A stretch of DNA of 64,000 nt from assembly GCA_030062745.1 (NCBI GenBank), contig CP099841.1:33906368-33970367 (forward strand), read 5' to 3'. The notes beneath the pieces are model-generated. The model was not told where the DNA came from. It did no database searches and worked only from the letters and a program-made list of their open reading frames with translations. Every line of letters starts with the position of its first letter. Position 1 is the first letter of the stretch. Source of the stretch: Capitulum mitella (Eukaryota; Arthropoda; Thecostraca; Pollicipedomorpha; Pollicipedidae). Both the position numbers and the translations under genes were made by a program. Below, one piece after another: positions 33,401 to 46,185 of the stretch.

Positions 33401-35099
33401 TTTTTTACGACTTCGGAACAGTTCCCCTGATTTTGAGCCCGTTCCTGCAGCTCAATTTTCCCTCCCTATCGCAAAGAAGTGCTCCAGTGCTGGCCGTGGC
33501 TCATGCTGATTCCGCTCCAGTGTCACTAATGTGAGGTCTGTGCAGTTGCGCTTGGGATGTCGGACAAAGAGCGCCAAGTCCACGGAATAGATGAATATTA
33601 GTTTGTTCCCCTCAAAAGCGCAAGCTGTAGACTGGTAAAAACGTTCTCCCGCATTGTTGCGACCCTTGGAAAAAGGCATTGTCTGCTTGACGTTTACCAC
33701 AATTTAGGAATCTTTTGATTTTCTTTGTTGTGCACGCCACCATGCGACATGCTAACTTTACCACGTAATCGGACAGGGCGTCGTGTGAAAGGTTGTTGAC
33801 TTGTCATCGGATTTTTTTGAGTCGCGTGCCGTGCACGCCAAGAAGTGTTTCCTCAGTATCGTACGCTTAATCCAGCGGGCTGCTGGACCCGGAAACTGGT
33901 GTTCATGTGATCCTTCGTGTCGTTGGACGTACTGGGATGTCTGACGGTTGAGGCTCAGCGCCGGGTTGGCTGTCAGAGCGAGGTTTCTTTGTTCGCGACT
34001 GTGCTCCGGTTTCGGACCGCGCTGCTGCATCGTCGGTAGAAGGAATACCCGCAGCCATCCCGCTGAGGTTTCTTCTTCAGAACTGTCTCCTCCGACGTAG
34101 GCAAATATTATTGGGATAGTCACTCACCGCGCTGTATATGGAGCCCATCCGAGCGGGTTCAGGCGCAGAAAACCTGGCGTCAGGTCATTCAGCTGAAGTC
34201 GGATAGCGTCTTTTTTCATGGTCAACGGGTCTAACCCAGAAAACGGTTGTCCAGGGCCCGGAGCCAGTTTCTCAGTGGGCTTCACGAGGAATGTCTCAAT
34301 TAGCAGCCGTGTCGAGGCGGTGTTTTTTATCACATGCCAGAGATCGGCGATATTCCGGCCTTCTGGCTATGTAATAGATAGCTGTAATATGCTAATTTCA
34401 TCAGTCACTCTGAATTAATGCCGCATTCCAGCCTTACTTCGAGGCACTTTCTGAAGCTGATTGATCTTCGTCGTGTCCTGTCTTCCTGCTTTCCCATCTT
34501 AGCGGAATAAGAATCATGTCGTTTTTGTCGGAAGAATGCTTCCATTTCGCACCTTTGTTTGGCATGTATTTCCGAGATTCTGATTTGTTAGCTTTTCCAA
34601 GTTCATGGACTGTCAGAGCTCCACGGGCGTCTGTCAGCTCGGGCGGGGTAGGGAGCGTTACAGCGTTTCGCCTGGCTTCGGGCCAGGTCGGGCCCATTTG
34701 CCAGATCTGGAGTTTGGTCGCCGTCCGCGTTGCCGGCGTGGGGCACAGCACACGACGCACCGCCCCGGCTCACCATTTGTGGTTTCTGGTAGTTTTTTTC
34801 AGAGATTTCTCCTGTCATCCCCCTGGCAAAGTTTCGTCGTCTCTTGGGTCTAGGGACAGACCGTGTCTTTTTGCAACCGGCACACGCATGAGAGACTGCA
34901 GTTAAAGATGTTGGCCTTTAAGAGGGTTCCTGAATGCCCACATTTTGACGCTGTCCTTGCGTTCATCTCCGCCTTCAAACCTGCGTGCAGATTCCGCCTC
35001 CACGTTAGGCACCTCATCTGCCTTAACCAGCATGCCTAAACCAGCACCTCAAGGCCAGCATTAGCATCAACACCAGCATGATACCTGTCGTACTCGCCG
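30440..35099. other. Intergenic DNA, no recognised gene
   Basis: CpG-rich patches at about 31130-31400 and 31960-32330 are the densest part. A perfect 19 bp hairpin lies at 32180-32226. The frames at 30988-31575, 31940-32410 and 33758-34123 have no recognisable domain. No splice-supported gene model could be built. Confidence 0.5.
32180..32226. repeat. Perfect 19 bp inverted repeat (hairpin)
   Basis: The left arm GGACTCTGGTCGCCGAGTC (32180-32198) and the right arm GACTCGGCGACCAGAGTCC (32208-32226) are exact reverse complements around a 9-base loop. GGACTC and GACTCGG words recur within 100 bases on both sides. No T-run follows the stem and no gene is adjacent. Confidence 0.85.
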
Positions 35100-35574
35100 G
35101 TCTGACTGTTGACCTGGAGCGCCTGGATAGAATATAACCTGGAACGGCCCCGTGCTCCGTCCAGCGCCCTGAAGCTGATCTGGACCCTGCCGAGGCCGGG
35201 GAGCCGTGTCGGCCCGTCACCCAGCGGCGCCCGCCCGCCGCGGCCGGCCGGCCCGGGCGGCCCGGGCGGCGCGGGCGGCCCGGGCGGCCCGCGTGACGCC
35301 ACACGTGTGCCGCCGCTTAGCAGGACCGCCCGGCGCCACTCAGCAGGACCGCCGAGCCGAAAACGAGCGCAGAGCCGGCGAGGTAAAAAAAAAACGACTT
35401 CCGAGCGGGTCGGCCGTTTGCCGGCCCGGCGAGCCCCCGTCGTGCCAGGCGGCGCCCCCGCCGGAGCCTGGCGTCGGCCGGCCGCCGTCGGCCCGCCGAA
35501 GGCCGCCGCCGTGCAGACGGGCGGCCGTGCTCACTTCCGCCGGGCCCAACGGAGCGCGCCGCCGCCGCCGGCGC

Positions 35575-35965
35575 CGATCGGCCGTGACCGGCGCCCGGTT
35601 CACCGTGAAGGGTCCTCCGTAACCGCTACCCGGTTCAGCGCGATTGTTCCTCCGTGGCCGCCGCTCGGTTCACCGCGATTGTTCGTCCGTGGCCGTGAAG
35701 GGTTCTCTGTGGGCCTGGCTCACCGTGAAGCATCCCCCGTGCCTGGCGCCTAATTCACTATAGGGGGTGCTCCGTGACCCCTGTCCGGTCCACCGTGGCA
35801 AGGCTTCTCTGTGACCAGCGCTCGGTTCACATTGGACAGCCGTCCGTGACCGCTGCCTGGTTCACTGTCAAGGGCTCTCTTTGACCGGCGCCCATCGGCT
35901 GGACACCGTGAAACCCGTTTGGACACCGTTTGGACCGGCTCACCGTGAAAAGTTCTCCGTGAACT
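35575..35965. repeat. Decayed tandem repeat of about 40 bp units
   Basis: Repeated, diverged units of the form GGTTCACCGTGAAGGGT then TCTCCGTGACCGGCGCC. At least eight recognisable copies occur, with indels between them. Confidence 0.6.
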
Positions 35966-36197
35966 GCAGATCGGTGGGGTTAATCCAGCCTTCCGAGGTG
36001 GCGGTAACTCCCTGGCATGACACGTCCAGTCATTAGAGCGTGTTAATGCACGAGGTGTCAGCACGCTCGAGAAGTATGTGAAGGATGCGCCCAGCATGTG
36101 GGTAATAATACGCTGCCAGGGTTCCCCCATGTGTGACGACTGCCTGTCAGCTCCTGGCCGCCTCCGTCTCGTCGACGGAACATTTCCGTGCCGCTTC

Positions 36198-36665
36198 CTC
36201 TGTCCGTGTCCCGGGGTCGGTCTGCTCCGTCTGTCCGTGTCCCGTGGTCGGTCTGCTCCATCTGTCCGTGTCCCGGGGTCGGTCTGCTGCTCCGTCTGGC
36301 CGTGTCCCGGGGTCGGTCTGCTCCGCTCCATCTGTCCGTGTCCCGGGGTCGGTCTGCTCGTCTGGCCGTGTCCCGGGGTCGGTCTGCTCCATCTGTCCGT
36401 GTCCCGCGGTCGGTCTGCTCCGTCTGTCTGCGTCCCGCGGTCGGTCTGCGCCGTCTGTCCGTGATCCGCGGTCGGTCTGCTCCGTCTGGCCGTGTCCCGC
36501 GGTCGGTCTGCTCCGTCTGGCCATGTCCCGCGGTCGGTCTGCTCCGTCTGGCCATGTCCCGCGGTCGGTCTGCTCCGTCTGGCCGTGTCCCGCGGTCGGT
36601 CTGCTTCGTCTGTCTGCGTCCCGCGGTCGGTCTGCGCCGTCTGTCCGTGACCCGCGGTCGGTTCG
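36198..36665. repeat. 31 bp minisatellite, 14 full units plus partial ends
   Basis: The unit starts GGTCGGTCTGCTCCGTCTG and ends CCGTGTCCCGC. Most units are exactly 31 bp; a few are 30, 34 or 36. Units 7-8 (36411 onward) share private variants with units 13-14, so a block of six units was duplicated. Because 31 is not a multiple of 3, all frames stay open across the array, which creates false proteins. Confidence 0.92.
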
Positions 36666-39600
36666 ACCGTCGCTGGCAGACCTCAGTGCCTCCTCCTGTT
36701 TGCCGCTGCGCCGGCTGGGCGGCCGTCCTGCAGGATCAGCCGGCGGTGGGCAGCGGCGGCCGCTCCGTTACCCATCCCGGCGGCCGGCCGGGGTCCACCG
36801 ATACCATCGCCCTCGTGCACGAGAGCGGCCGCCGGCGCGCGCGCCATTAACGACCTCCCGTTACGTGGCGGCCGTTCGCGGGTCGTTAACAGGTTATCCA
36901 TTGCGGCGCGCGGCGGTAAAAATGTGGCGTCCGCCGCCGGCCGGCGGGCTGGCCATCCGCCTGCCAGCCGTGACCTGCCCTGACCTCGCGGTGCAGGTGG
37001 CATCTGCCGCCGCCGGCGGTCTGGGTCCGGGCGGCCGGCAGACGGAGTGGCGGCCGGCGACCGGCGGCCGGCTCGTCTGGCATCTGACGGCTGCCCGAGA
37101 CGCCGCCGGCGGCCGGTCGGTCCGGAGTCGGGCACGTGTTCACGGCGGCCCGGCCGGGCTCGGCCCGTCCCTGGGCCGACCGAGCTGGGGCAGCCGCGAC
37201 CCGCGAGCGCTCCGGACCGGCCTGGATCTGGATATGTCTCGGAGCGCGTCCGGCGCGGATTTCTTGTCCGGATCGGTGCGGTCCCGTCCCGTTTCTGCAG
37301 ACCAGGGCCTTTATGTGCCATTCGTATTCACACCGTCTGTTAACTGCCCGTTCACTGTCAGTTTGGCATATCGTTCCGTTTTAGGGCCGGGCCATTACAC
37401 TGCGCCGGGAAACGTTTAAAATGAAAATGCGGTCCTCCCACGACCTCTGTTTGCATGCGGGGAAGCTCTGCCCGCTGTTTTGCCTGACTGGCGAAACGTC
37501 CGGGCGTTTTTGCCGTCTGTTTAACCTCTGATGGAGCGGTCCTCACTCGAGCTGAATCGAGAACGTGACCCGCCCGTCCGCCGTGACCGTCTTTAATTGT
37601 TCGCCATTGGTAGGCCGCGAATCGGTTTTTGCACCTCTAGATCACCTATTCATGCCGTTCTCCAGAAGACGGCGAGCCGGCAGAAGGATCAGAGGTCAAC
37701 AGTCCCGGTCCGCCCGCCGCGTCACGCGGGAATCGCCAGCCTCCTTATTCGTCCCGCCGGCGACGCCGCGCCAATGCGATGAGATCGGTCGGAGAGCGGG
37801 CGCTGCCGGGTCAGCAGGGTGACGCCGCTGGACGGGCGCCCCGCTGCCTGGACCACCCCGAATATGTCCAGTATATTTTCGGAACGCCGCACGGAGGGTG
37901 CCGACAGAGGGAGCAGTGATGAGTGACGGCGCAGCCATCCGCGCGCCAGCGTGCCGCCACCGTCCGACGATGTGTCTGGCGGTCCGTTAAATTAGTGACG
38001 ACGCGGCCTTCGTGTGACGGGCGCCTGTCAGGCGCGTGCCACGTGCCGCGCGTCGCCAGGCCCGGCGTCGTCTCTGGCCACGTCTCGGTCGGTCGGGGCG
38101 GTCCGGTCCGGTCACGCGCCGGATCCGAGCAGCGGCCAGCGGAGCCTCGCAGGAGACGCGCCGGCGGTCCGCCCGCGGCGCCGCACCGTATTTAGCCTGT
38201 TCAGTTTACTGAACCGCGCGGACCGGCGCGCGGGAAGGCGACCGCGCGATGTCGGTCGGAGCGTGCGGCCCCATTGTCGGCGTCGATCGGCCGAGCAAAC
38301 GTCCCGAGCACCGAGCTGGGACCTCTTTTTCTCTGCACCCACCTCCCCGCAGTTAATCGTTCGTGATTTCATTGGCTCCTCAAGACGACGGCGGTGGTTC
38401 CGTTAGCTTTTCGGATCGCATGACACAGCGTGCCGGTACCCAGCGTCGAATACGACCACGCAGGGAACCCAGCGTCGTCAGAGCCGTCCGCCGACCGCCC
38501 CCGACGCAGCCATTCACACCGTGCACGGTCCCGGCATGGAGGCGGCGACGCACCGTCAGGGTGAACCGGTGAGCGCGGCGATTTGCATTCGTTTGCACCC
38601 GGGCCGGCCGGCGACCTTGTGCCCCGGCCGACGGGACAGTCGGTCGACCGTCGCTCTGCCGAGCCGGCGCGGGCCGAGGCGGAGTCCGAGCCTCCCGCGC
38701 CGAAAACGTGGTCCGGACCGGCCCGGACCGCAGCGTCGACCGAACTGGCCGCGCCGGAGAGTGGCTCGAACTGGTCAGACGGATGGGATGCTGGTCCGAA
38801 CTGACCTGGTGCTCCGTTTGGAATTGGTCAGCGCAGTCCGAATTTTTGCGGCCTCCCGCGGATTTTTGTGACGGGTCCGTTATGATTGAGCAGTAATGGT
38901 TGGTCTGTTTTGGCGCGTGAGCCGAGGCACTTGCCCTCCGGCTGGAGGAAGGGTGTATATTACCGGCGCGGTGGACCTCGAGAGGGGCTTTGAAATATTT
39001 CAGATAGAATGATAATGTCTCGAAGACAGACTGCTCACGACCTTGGCATAAAGTATCATGAAGCATGCGACTGTACCTCGCTGATTGACCTGGTATCGTC
39101 GTTCGCGACCATCCGGCTCTGAGCGGTGATGAAGCTGCGAGCCCGAGCGGACTATTGCGCTCCAGACGCAGCTCGCATACCAGCCCAGCCCGGACGACGT
39201 CAGAGCCACTGACCCGGAAATTATTGGTCCGGCCGGTCTAATCCCGCCGAGCGGTCGCGCCGGGCGACGTGCGGTCCACCCTGACCTTGGTCCCCCGCGG
39301 GCCGTCCGACGGCGGCGGAGCGGCGCTGCAGCGGCTCGGGCGGCAGAGCGGATCTTCCGGTGCATGGACTCGTGTGGACACAGGTGCGGCTGGCCGGTCC
39401 CTCGTCCGACACCACGGAGCGGCGATTCCATCCAGGCGGCAGTGCCTGGTTTGGCGGGATGGAAAGGGGTGCCGGTCACGGCCGGGATTACCTCGGCCGT
39501 TATCAGATGCGGCGACGGACGGTGAGAGAGCTGTCTGGGGTGCTGTCTGGCCGGGCAGTGCCTGGGTTGGTGTTGTACACCGACACTGAACAAGCTTGTG

Positions 39601-41539
39601 TCTGTATCGGATCAAGACCCGACCGTCCCGTCCACGCGACACGGGCCTGTGAGACACGTGGGCACGTGGGGCGCGTGGCGGCGCGCCTGCCGTGCCATGG
39701 GCTGGGCTGGGCGGACGCGGCCGGACCGGTTACCGGTTGTCTGGATCAGTCCGGCAGCCACTGGCCTGGCGGCCGGCGAGGGAAGACCCCCGCCTGTGCG
39801 GCGCCGCCCGCTCTGCCCGTCTGGACTGTGAGCCGCCCCGACCTCTGACCGCAGGCCGCACAGTCGTGTCCGCCGCGTGACGGCCGCCCCCCTGTGACTG
39901 TGGTAAGGGGACCCGCTGGGAGCGGGTTCGCCGCCGAGCCGCGACGGGAGGCTGGCTGTCGGAGCGACGTCGGCGCGGACGGGGGCGCTAAAAGCTCCCG
40001 GGATTAACGCACGTTAATTAGACCCGTGGCCTAGGCGCCTGGCGATGCTCATCACAGTTGGCGCTTTTTATGGGGAACCTGGAGATTAGCGCCGGCTTCT
40101 CTCGTGTGGCGGGTTTTCTCAGGCGCCTCTGGCAGTGTCTTTTCGGGTTCCCCGTGGTGCCGCGGTGATGCACTTCGTTGTCGGTTGTACGCGGCCGCGG
40201 CCGCGAGTGCACGTGTTTTTTACATCTCTCCGTCAACGCTGCGTGCTGTCAATGCGGGGGCGGGCTCGTATGGAGGGACGGGGCACGCCCCGGCCCAGGA
40301 CTCACCTCTTCCGTGGTCGGCCGGGCACGTGTCTGGCAGGCTGCGGTCGGCGCCGCCCAGTCACATGTATCCGGTGCGGCGGGCTGGGCTGGCGGGCGCG
40401 CGCGCTCGACTCACCGTCCGACCGGCGACTGGCGGCCGTCCTCAGCCGCCCGCTGCTCGCCGACTCGGTCCCGCCGCCAGACCGGCACGTCCGTCCCCGC
40501 GCCCCCCTGGACCCGCCGCCGCGGGGGGGGACTGGGCCCCGGCCGATTTGCGGCCTCGCAGGGCGCGCGGCGCTCGTCCGGTGGCGTTCGGGGTAATTTG
40601 GATCGCATTGGTCGACCGCTGCTGTCCAATAGTGGAGCTGCAAGGCATTGGTACTATATACAATGTTACGTCCTTTGGTTCAATCTCCGATGGAACGTGC
40701 GATGGACTTCTCGTAAACAGATGCAGTACGTCGCTGTTAAATTCGAACCCGTTTGGGATTCATCGATTCGGGTCCTTGTCCTTGCAGCAAAGTGACGGCC
40801 ATCAGGCTCAGAGGGTGCCATACATCATCATTCGTTCTTCATCGCTTAAGTTTGCTGTTCCGGGCCGTGTTTTCAGTTCAGGAAGCAGCGCGGCCAGGAA
40901 CGCCAGCGAGCTGGCCTTTTGGTGCTGCTCTCTTGTGCAGTACTGCAGTCTCCCTGAGATCTGGTCCTCTCGTGGTGTATGACCACGTGCTCGACATTTT
41001 GTCCAGGTTGTGCCGGGCGACTCGGCACCAGGAAAACCCGTGGATCTTTCTGAGAGAGCAGTGCGCGTCGCGCGAGCAGTTCGGCGCCGTTCAGAATTGC
41101 GTGATTGGTTTGTTATTGTCGGCGGTTATGATTATCTTCGCTAGTATTATACAACATTTAAGAAACATTTTTCATCTTATGAAGCACGTGGATGGTGATT
41201 GTGCACGGTGCACGAGAAATGTGCCAGTCACTTCCAGACTCATCATTTGCTCCAGCAACCTCGTGCTCTTTTGTTTACTACCGCTGCTAGGATTGCTCGT
41301 GTTAAGTGTGCATGCTGCTCGAAAGCCCGATCGGGAACGAGTGCACTCTTCGAAACCATAATGCAGTGACGGCTCCATTAGGCCGTAATGGAGCCGGCCG
41401 GTCTGGCCGAGCCCTGCCGGGTGTGCCGGCCGGCCGGTCACGGTGGCGGTTCGGCCGTGACTGGGGCGTCTGCCGCGCCACGTCACGACGCCGGGCGCCC
41501 GCCCGCCGCCGGGACGTCCGGACCCGATCACGTCAGCGC

Positions 41540-41649
41540 GGATCCGTGGCGGTACCGGCGTGGATCCGTGGCGGTACCGGCGCGGATCCGTGGCGGTACC
41601 GGCGCGGATCTGCGACCGGATCGGCGCGGATCTGTGATTGGATCGGCGC
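41540..41649. repeat. 22 bp tandem repeat, 5 units
   Basis: Three near-identical units GGATCCGTGGCGGTACCGGC plus two bases, followed by two diverged units that begin GGATCTG and keep GGATCGGCGC in place of GGTACCGGCGC. Confidence 0.9.
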
Positions 41650-42000
41650 GGGGCGCACCAGTGCAGACCTGTGGTCTGATAAGCCATCAGCGCGGCGCGG
41701 AGCTCGATAGGATCGGGGCGGATGTCGGATGACTGGCCTCGGGTGATGACGCTCCGCTCGGTTTATGGGCTGCAGGTGCGGATCGCCGTACAGGCCCGTC
41801 GCGCCCCGGCCCCGCTCAGCCGGTCTGGGCCGAAGTCCGCGGTGTGGAAGTCCTTGCGAGGGCCGATCCTGGCTTTGTGCGGTCCGCCGTGCCGTTGTTC
41901 TCAGGCGTTCACCCGTGCGATCTCGACTCAAGGCTACGTTAAGACGCGGGTTGGACTGCTAACAAAAAGCCATGCGGCTGGAAGTTGGCATGATCGCTTT

Positions 42001-42748
42001 AATGTCATGCTGGCGTTCATGTTCAACTAGCGTGGATTGGACGTGCTCTATAGCCTTATTGCGGATAGTTAGCTTGATGTTTGTGCACAAGGCTGCCGCT
42101 TTTGGCAATTTCAGCAGTCGTAAATGAATCCCCTATCGTGTCCTGCGGAAATGCATTATGCACGTTGCTTCCGGAACCATGCTGACACACGGATGCTCAT
42201 GGTTGAGGCGTCTGAAGATCGCATCATAGATGGGCGGAGGGTTGATAAATCGTCGCGAAATCTATTATCTGCTCTGTGCCCGCCATATCGGAAGCATTTT
42301 TGTTCCTTTAACAACGTCCGCCAAAAAAACTGCGGTGGGAAATTCGGGCACCATTGTTCATCGTGAGAGCATCGGTCGGAAGAAAAAAGTGAAATGGCTG
42401 TGGTCGTGGATATTCCATGACTTTTTTAGCCTCGAAAGAAGGCTGGTCAGCTCACATAATCTGCCTGCTTTAGAGGGCATCTCACCGGTTTACTGTGGTT
42501 TTTAGCTCACGTTGCTAACGGCACGCTTGCTGGCCTCGGCCGCTGGAAAATGAACTTTCATAACGTGTCTTCGGCTGTGGACTGCTGAATTTTGGCGCGT
42601 CTGACTTGCGCTGTGTCGCAGAGCAGTGACCAGAGTATCGTACAGGCCGTCAGCCTGGCCGGCGCGGTGACGTAATGGTGATCAACAGCACGCCGTGCCA
42701 CAGCCTTAATCGCTGGCGGGATTTAGCTTACCACATTTTGTTCAGAGG
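42001..42748. other. Left flank of the hAT-like insertion, no recognised gene
   Basis: Ordinary intergenic sequence between the GC-rich domain and the transposon. Nothing recognisable. Confidence 0.5.
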
Positions 42749-43959
42749 ATTCGGGCCAGGGCCTATTTTAACATGTTAACTGGGGGGGCAAATGCCCCCC
42801 CAGTCGGGCACTTTGCCCCCCCAGTCAAGATCCTTTGCCCATGCAAGGAAAAAAACAGCCAGGTGTACTAGCGTACCCAGGAAGGTATTCCATCAAGCGC
42901 TGCGCTCGCAAAGCAGCATCTTATCAACGAAGGATGTGTTGAATCACTGAGTAATGTGGGAGCACACTTAGAAGCATCACTTTATAATACGTATTGCAGG
43001 CACACCTAATGACCGCTGGCGAGCGTGTTTCGTAATTAGTACGCCGGCACCCGATGCCGCGATTGTCTGGTGGGCGGCCAAGGCGTTTCATTGCATCGTA
43101 AGCACGTTAAAAATGATGATAACCATCTTTGATGTGTTCAAGCGCAAGAAAACTGAAGGGCGAGCTGGTGCGCAGGGCGGTTTCGCTATGGTGAGATAAG
43201 GTTTATATGAATGTGGTAACAGTCCAGCAGTGCTGTAGTCATCACCAATCATCCTGATCCGAAAACCCTGCTAAAATCCCAGTACCTGATTGGTAGAACT
43301 TCATTGAACTAGGCGGTTAAACCAGAGTTTTACGCGAGGAAAACAGAAAATTAATCAGTCATATATTAAAACCGTCAATCTTGCTGCTCCTAGTGCATGG
43401 GTTTGAGCATCCCATGAGCATGCTTTATCTGCTTAACGAACATGGCATGGCCCAGACTGCAGATAATGACGAATGCTGGTGATATCTCATTGAGGCGGGC
43501 CTAAGGCGAATATTTCAATCTGAGGTGACTTTTTTATTTTGGGGCCGATAACCTGGAAATGGAGAAGTTTGTTCTGCCTGTGTTAGGACAGCTTTTACAC
43601 TTCTGCGCAGCGTTGAAAAACATATGGCCAAAATTCGGTGAGAAAATGTATTTTGGGGATAGATTAGATTAACAGAAACTATCCCGGACAGGCAACCTAC
43701 TGTCTCATATAGGGAAGAATCAAAGCTGCCGCAACATCTCGCAAATATTCTGCCCATCGTTTGCAGACTGTGACTTATATATTTGAAGTACCACGCCTTG
43801 CCATGCCACGGCAACCCACGGTGCCGGGCTGGCAATTTCCCGCGCGTTCTTAGACGTCAAGATATTTAAGGACCACCTGCGTCAATGCAGAAAGTACCTT
43901 TTATAACGGAGGTCTGTGCTACTATGGCTGCACCACCACCCACAAAAGCCGAATTTTGG

Positions 43960-46185
43960 TTGACCGGTGCTCAGAACTGCCTTCGCGGGGAGAAGTGCTG
44001 CAGCAATATTTTCAGTCCCACCGTGTGGATAGGCTTACCCAGAGGTAGGTCAAAACACAGATCGTCCGCGAAATGATGAAGGTGTGGAACAAAACCCGTA
44101 TTCTCACTGCGCCGGAGCGGAACGTGATAAAGAAGCTCAACAGGAAGCTTGACCAGTACCAAAGGCAAATTCTGGAGGTTCAGCCCGGAAATTGACAAGA
44201 AGAATGGATTTAGGGACAACCTTAACAATGTTTTTGACCTTGTCCTTGTCGGCACCATTAAGATCATCAAAACCAAGAGGATAAAGACATTCTCTAGGCC
44301 CAAAGGGATCCAGGTCGCCGAGGCGTCATGGTGGTATTCGATAAGTTCCCTTCTGAGAAGGAGGAGCGAGCTCTTCAACGACAACAGTAGGCCGAAGCTT
44401 TAAAGGGCCCGCCGTTAGATTAAACAGCAGACCGAGCATGAGGCAACTGCCCAGCTGGAATACTCGCCTACCGACAACACATAATTGACAGATCAGGATG
44501 ACCCGCAGCCCTTGGCCATGCCTTCGAAGCGGCCCTGCAGGAGAGCCAAGAACATCGCCACTCCTGGTCAGGCAGCAGCCCTCGATCGGACCAAGCTCAA
44601 TGATCGCTCTGCAATTCACTTCCTATCGGCGACGGCTTCGGTCCTCGGCCACGACTCCTCTGAACTGGCGATCACAGAAGCTCGGGCAGGCGCGCACGTA
44701 GATCGCAGAGAAAAGCCATTGCGGACGAAATCTAGCATTCTTTCTCCGCGTCACCCCACCTGGTGGTTCACTGGGACGGCAAACTGTTACTGACGATGGA
44801 AAGGAAAAGGTGGATCGACTCTGTCATTGTAGCCGGTCCAAGAAGTGCCGCCAAGCTCTTCGGTGTTTGGAAGTTGCAAGTAGAGCCGGAGCAACGCCAG
44901 CCGACGTTGTCGCGCTTTGTCTGGAAGACTGGGAGGTTTCGGACAACGTCGTCGGCATGAGCTTCGACACCACCTCCAGCAATACTGGACAAGTTGTGGG
45001 AGCAAACACGCTTCTTCAGCAGAAGCTTGAGTGACGGCCTTTTCACTTTGCTTGTCGTCATCATATCGTCGAACTGGTGGCAGAGGCGGCTTTCTCCACG
45101 CGCTTCGGTCCGTCCTCGGGACCGCGATCTCCTTGTTCAAGAGCTTCAAGAAGAGATGGAGACTCATTTATTGGAACAAGTTTGAACCTATGGTGTATGA
45201 AGACCTGGAGCCAGCAGTGGCCGAGACTATGTTGTATGAGCTTTTCTCTTCCAATGATCGTTTCGTCGCCTTCTGCCGTGAGAAGCTCGCCGAAATCCTG
45301 CCTAGCGGTGATCATCGTTGGTTCTTTGAGGTTTCGATTATCCCCTTTGGTCAAGAGCCTCCACGGCGAATCAAGTTCCCCAGCCGGGTGCTCTCCACCG
45401 TGCCAGATGGTTCCATCGCACCAGATGGATGGGGCGCATAATCTGCGGGATCAAGATCTTCTGGCTTTGCCATCAGTTCTCCGTGACTCTCAGTGAACTG
45501 GGAGCACTCAAGCGCTTGGTCTCTTTCATGGTTGTTTTGTACGTCAGTGCATGGTTCTGTTCTTCATCGGCGGTCAGCGTTTCCGTGCACGACCTAGCCG
45601 TTCTGCCAAGCCTGATGTGAATGCTGAAATTTCGAAGGGGATCTCCAAGGAGTTTGCCGATCACCTATTATCTATTATGACATTATAGTCGACATATGAT
45701 TTATTATAACAATCACCTATTATGGTGCCCCAGCGAAGAACTGGCTGGTGTGTCGTTCTTCGACGAGGGCGTGCCGTGTGAGATGAAGACGAGGATGATC
45801 GCGGCACTCCAGGAACAGGGATCGGAGAGTCCTCCCAGCGAGCGCAGGTGGATCTCGCAGAAAAGGAGGTTCTCGTCCCAGGAAGATCATCGTCGACTTC
45901 ATTACCGCAAAGTCGGTGGGAAACCTGAAAGCCTACGGCATCAACATGGACTTCCTTGCCGCCGATCCCGCTGATTGGGAGACAGCACCTGGCTTCACGA
46001 ACGCTAAGGAAGTCCTGTGCGGGATCGCGGTAGTTAGCGACTTCGCCGAACGAGCTGTGACTCTTATCCAAGTATACAACAAGGTACTGACGAAGGATGA
46101 AGGGCAAAAGCAGTATCTGCTGCAAGTCGTCGAATAGCATCGTCGCCAGAACCCCGAGACCACTAAGAGGACTGAAGTATCATTC
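43960..46185 (+). pseudogene. Broken hAT-like transposase gene of an uncharacterised family
   Basis: Scattered plus-strand frames carry, in order, family motifs that I recall from many uncharacterised invertebrate proteins: an N-terminal helical part (44068-44190), a VHWDGKLL motif (44766), FDTTSSNTG (44963-44989), CRHHIVEL (45053), an FDEGVP segment (about 45760), and FAERAVTLI with LTKDEGQKQYLLQVVEEHR (about 46042-46145). The acidic residues at 44775, 44966 and 46048 are about 64 and 361 codons apart. That resembles the D-D-E spacing of hAT enzymes such as Hermes (D180, D248, E572), where a large insertion domain separates the second D from E. CRHH would match the hAT CxxH motif after the second D. 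Several frameshifts and stops break it, so no intact protein is made. No BED finger is visible. Confidence 0.8.

Larger units (their letters stand above)
35100..42000. other. GC- and CpG-rich domain with minisatellites, no recognised gene
   Basis: About 7 kb dominated by CGG, CCGGCCGG and GACCGG words, the reverse of the CpG desert. Stop codons are rare here, so all six frames open; the 428-residue frame at 36133-37419 is an artefact of the 31 bp minisatellite. One minus-strand frame, 35036-35302, has a GPPGPPAPPGPPGPAG run followed by a non-repetitive stretch; it could be an exon, but I cannot assign it. Three tandem arrays are listed separately. Confidence 0.55.

Noticed and set aside
36133-37419. 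428-residue open frame on the plus strand
   Set aside because: It is created by the 31 bp minisatellite and the surrounding GC-rich, stop-poor DNA. Similar frames open in the other phases and on the other strand.
43515-44384. Minus-strand frames inside the transposon (43515-43835, 43971-44384)
   Set aside because: The second is antisense to recognisable transposase-like sequence; the first shows no motif and lies in the 5' non-coding part of the element.
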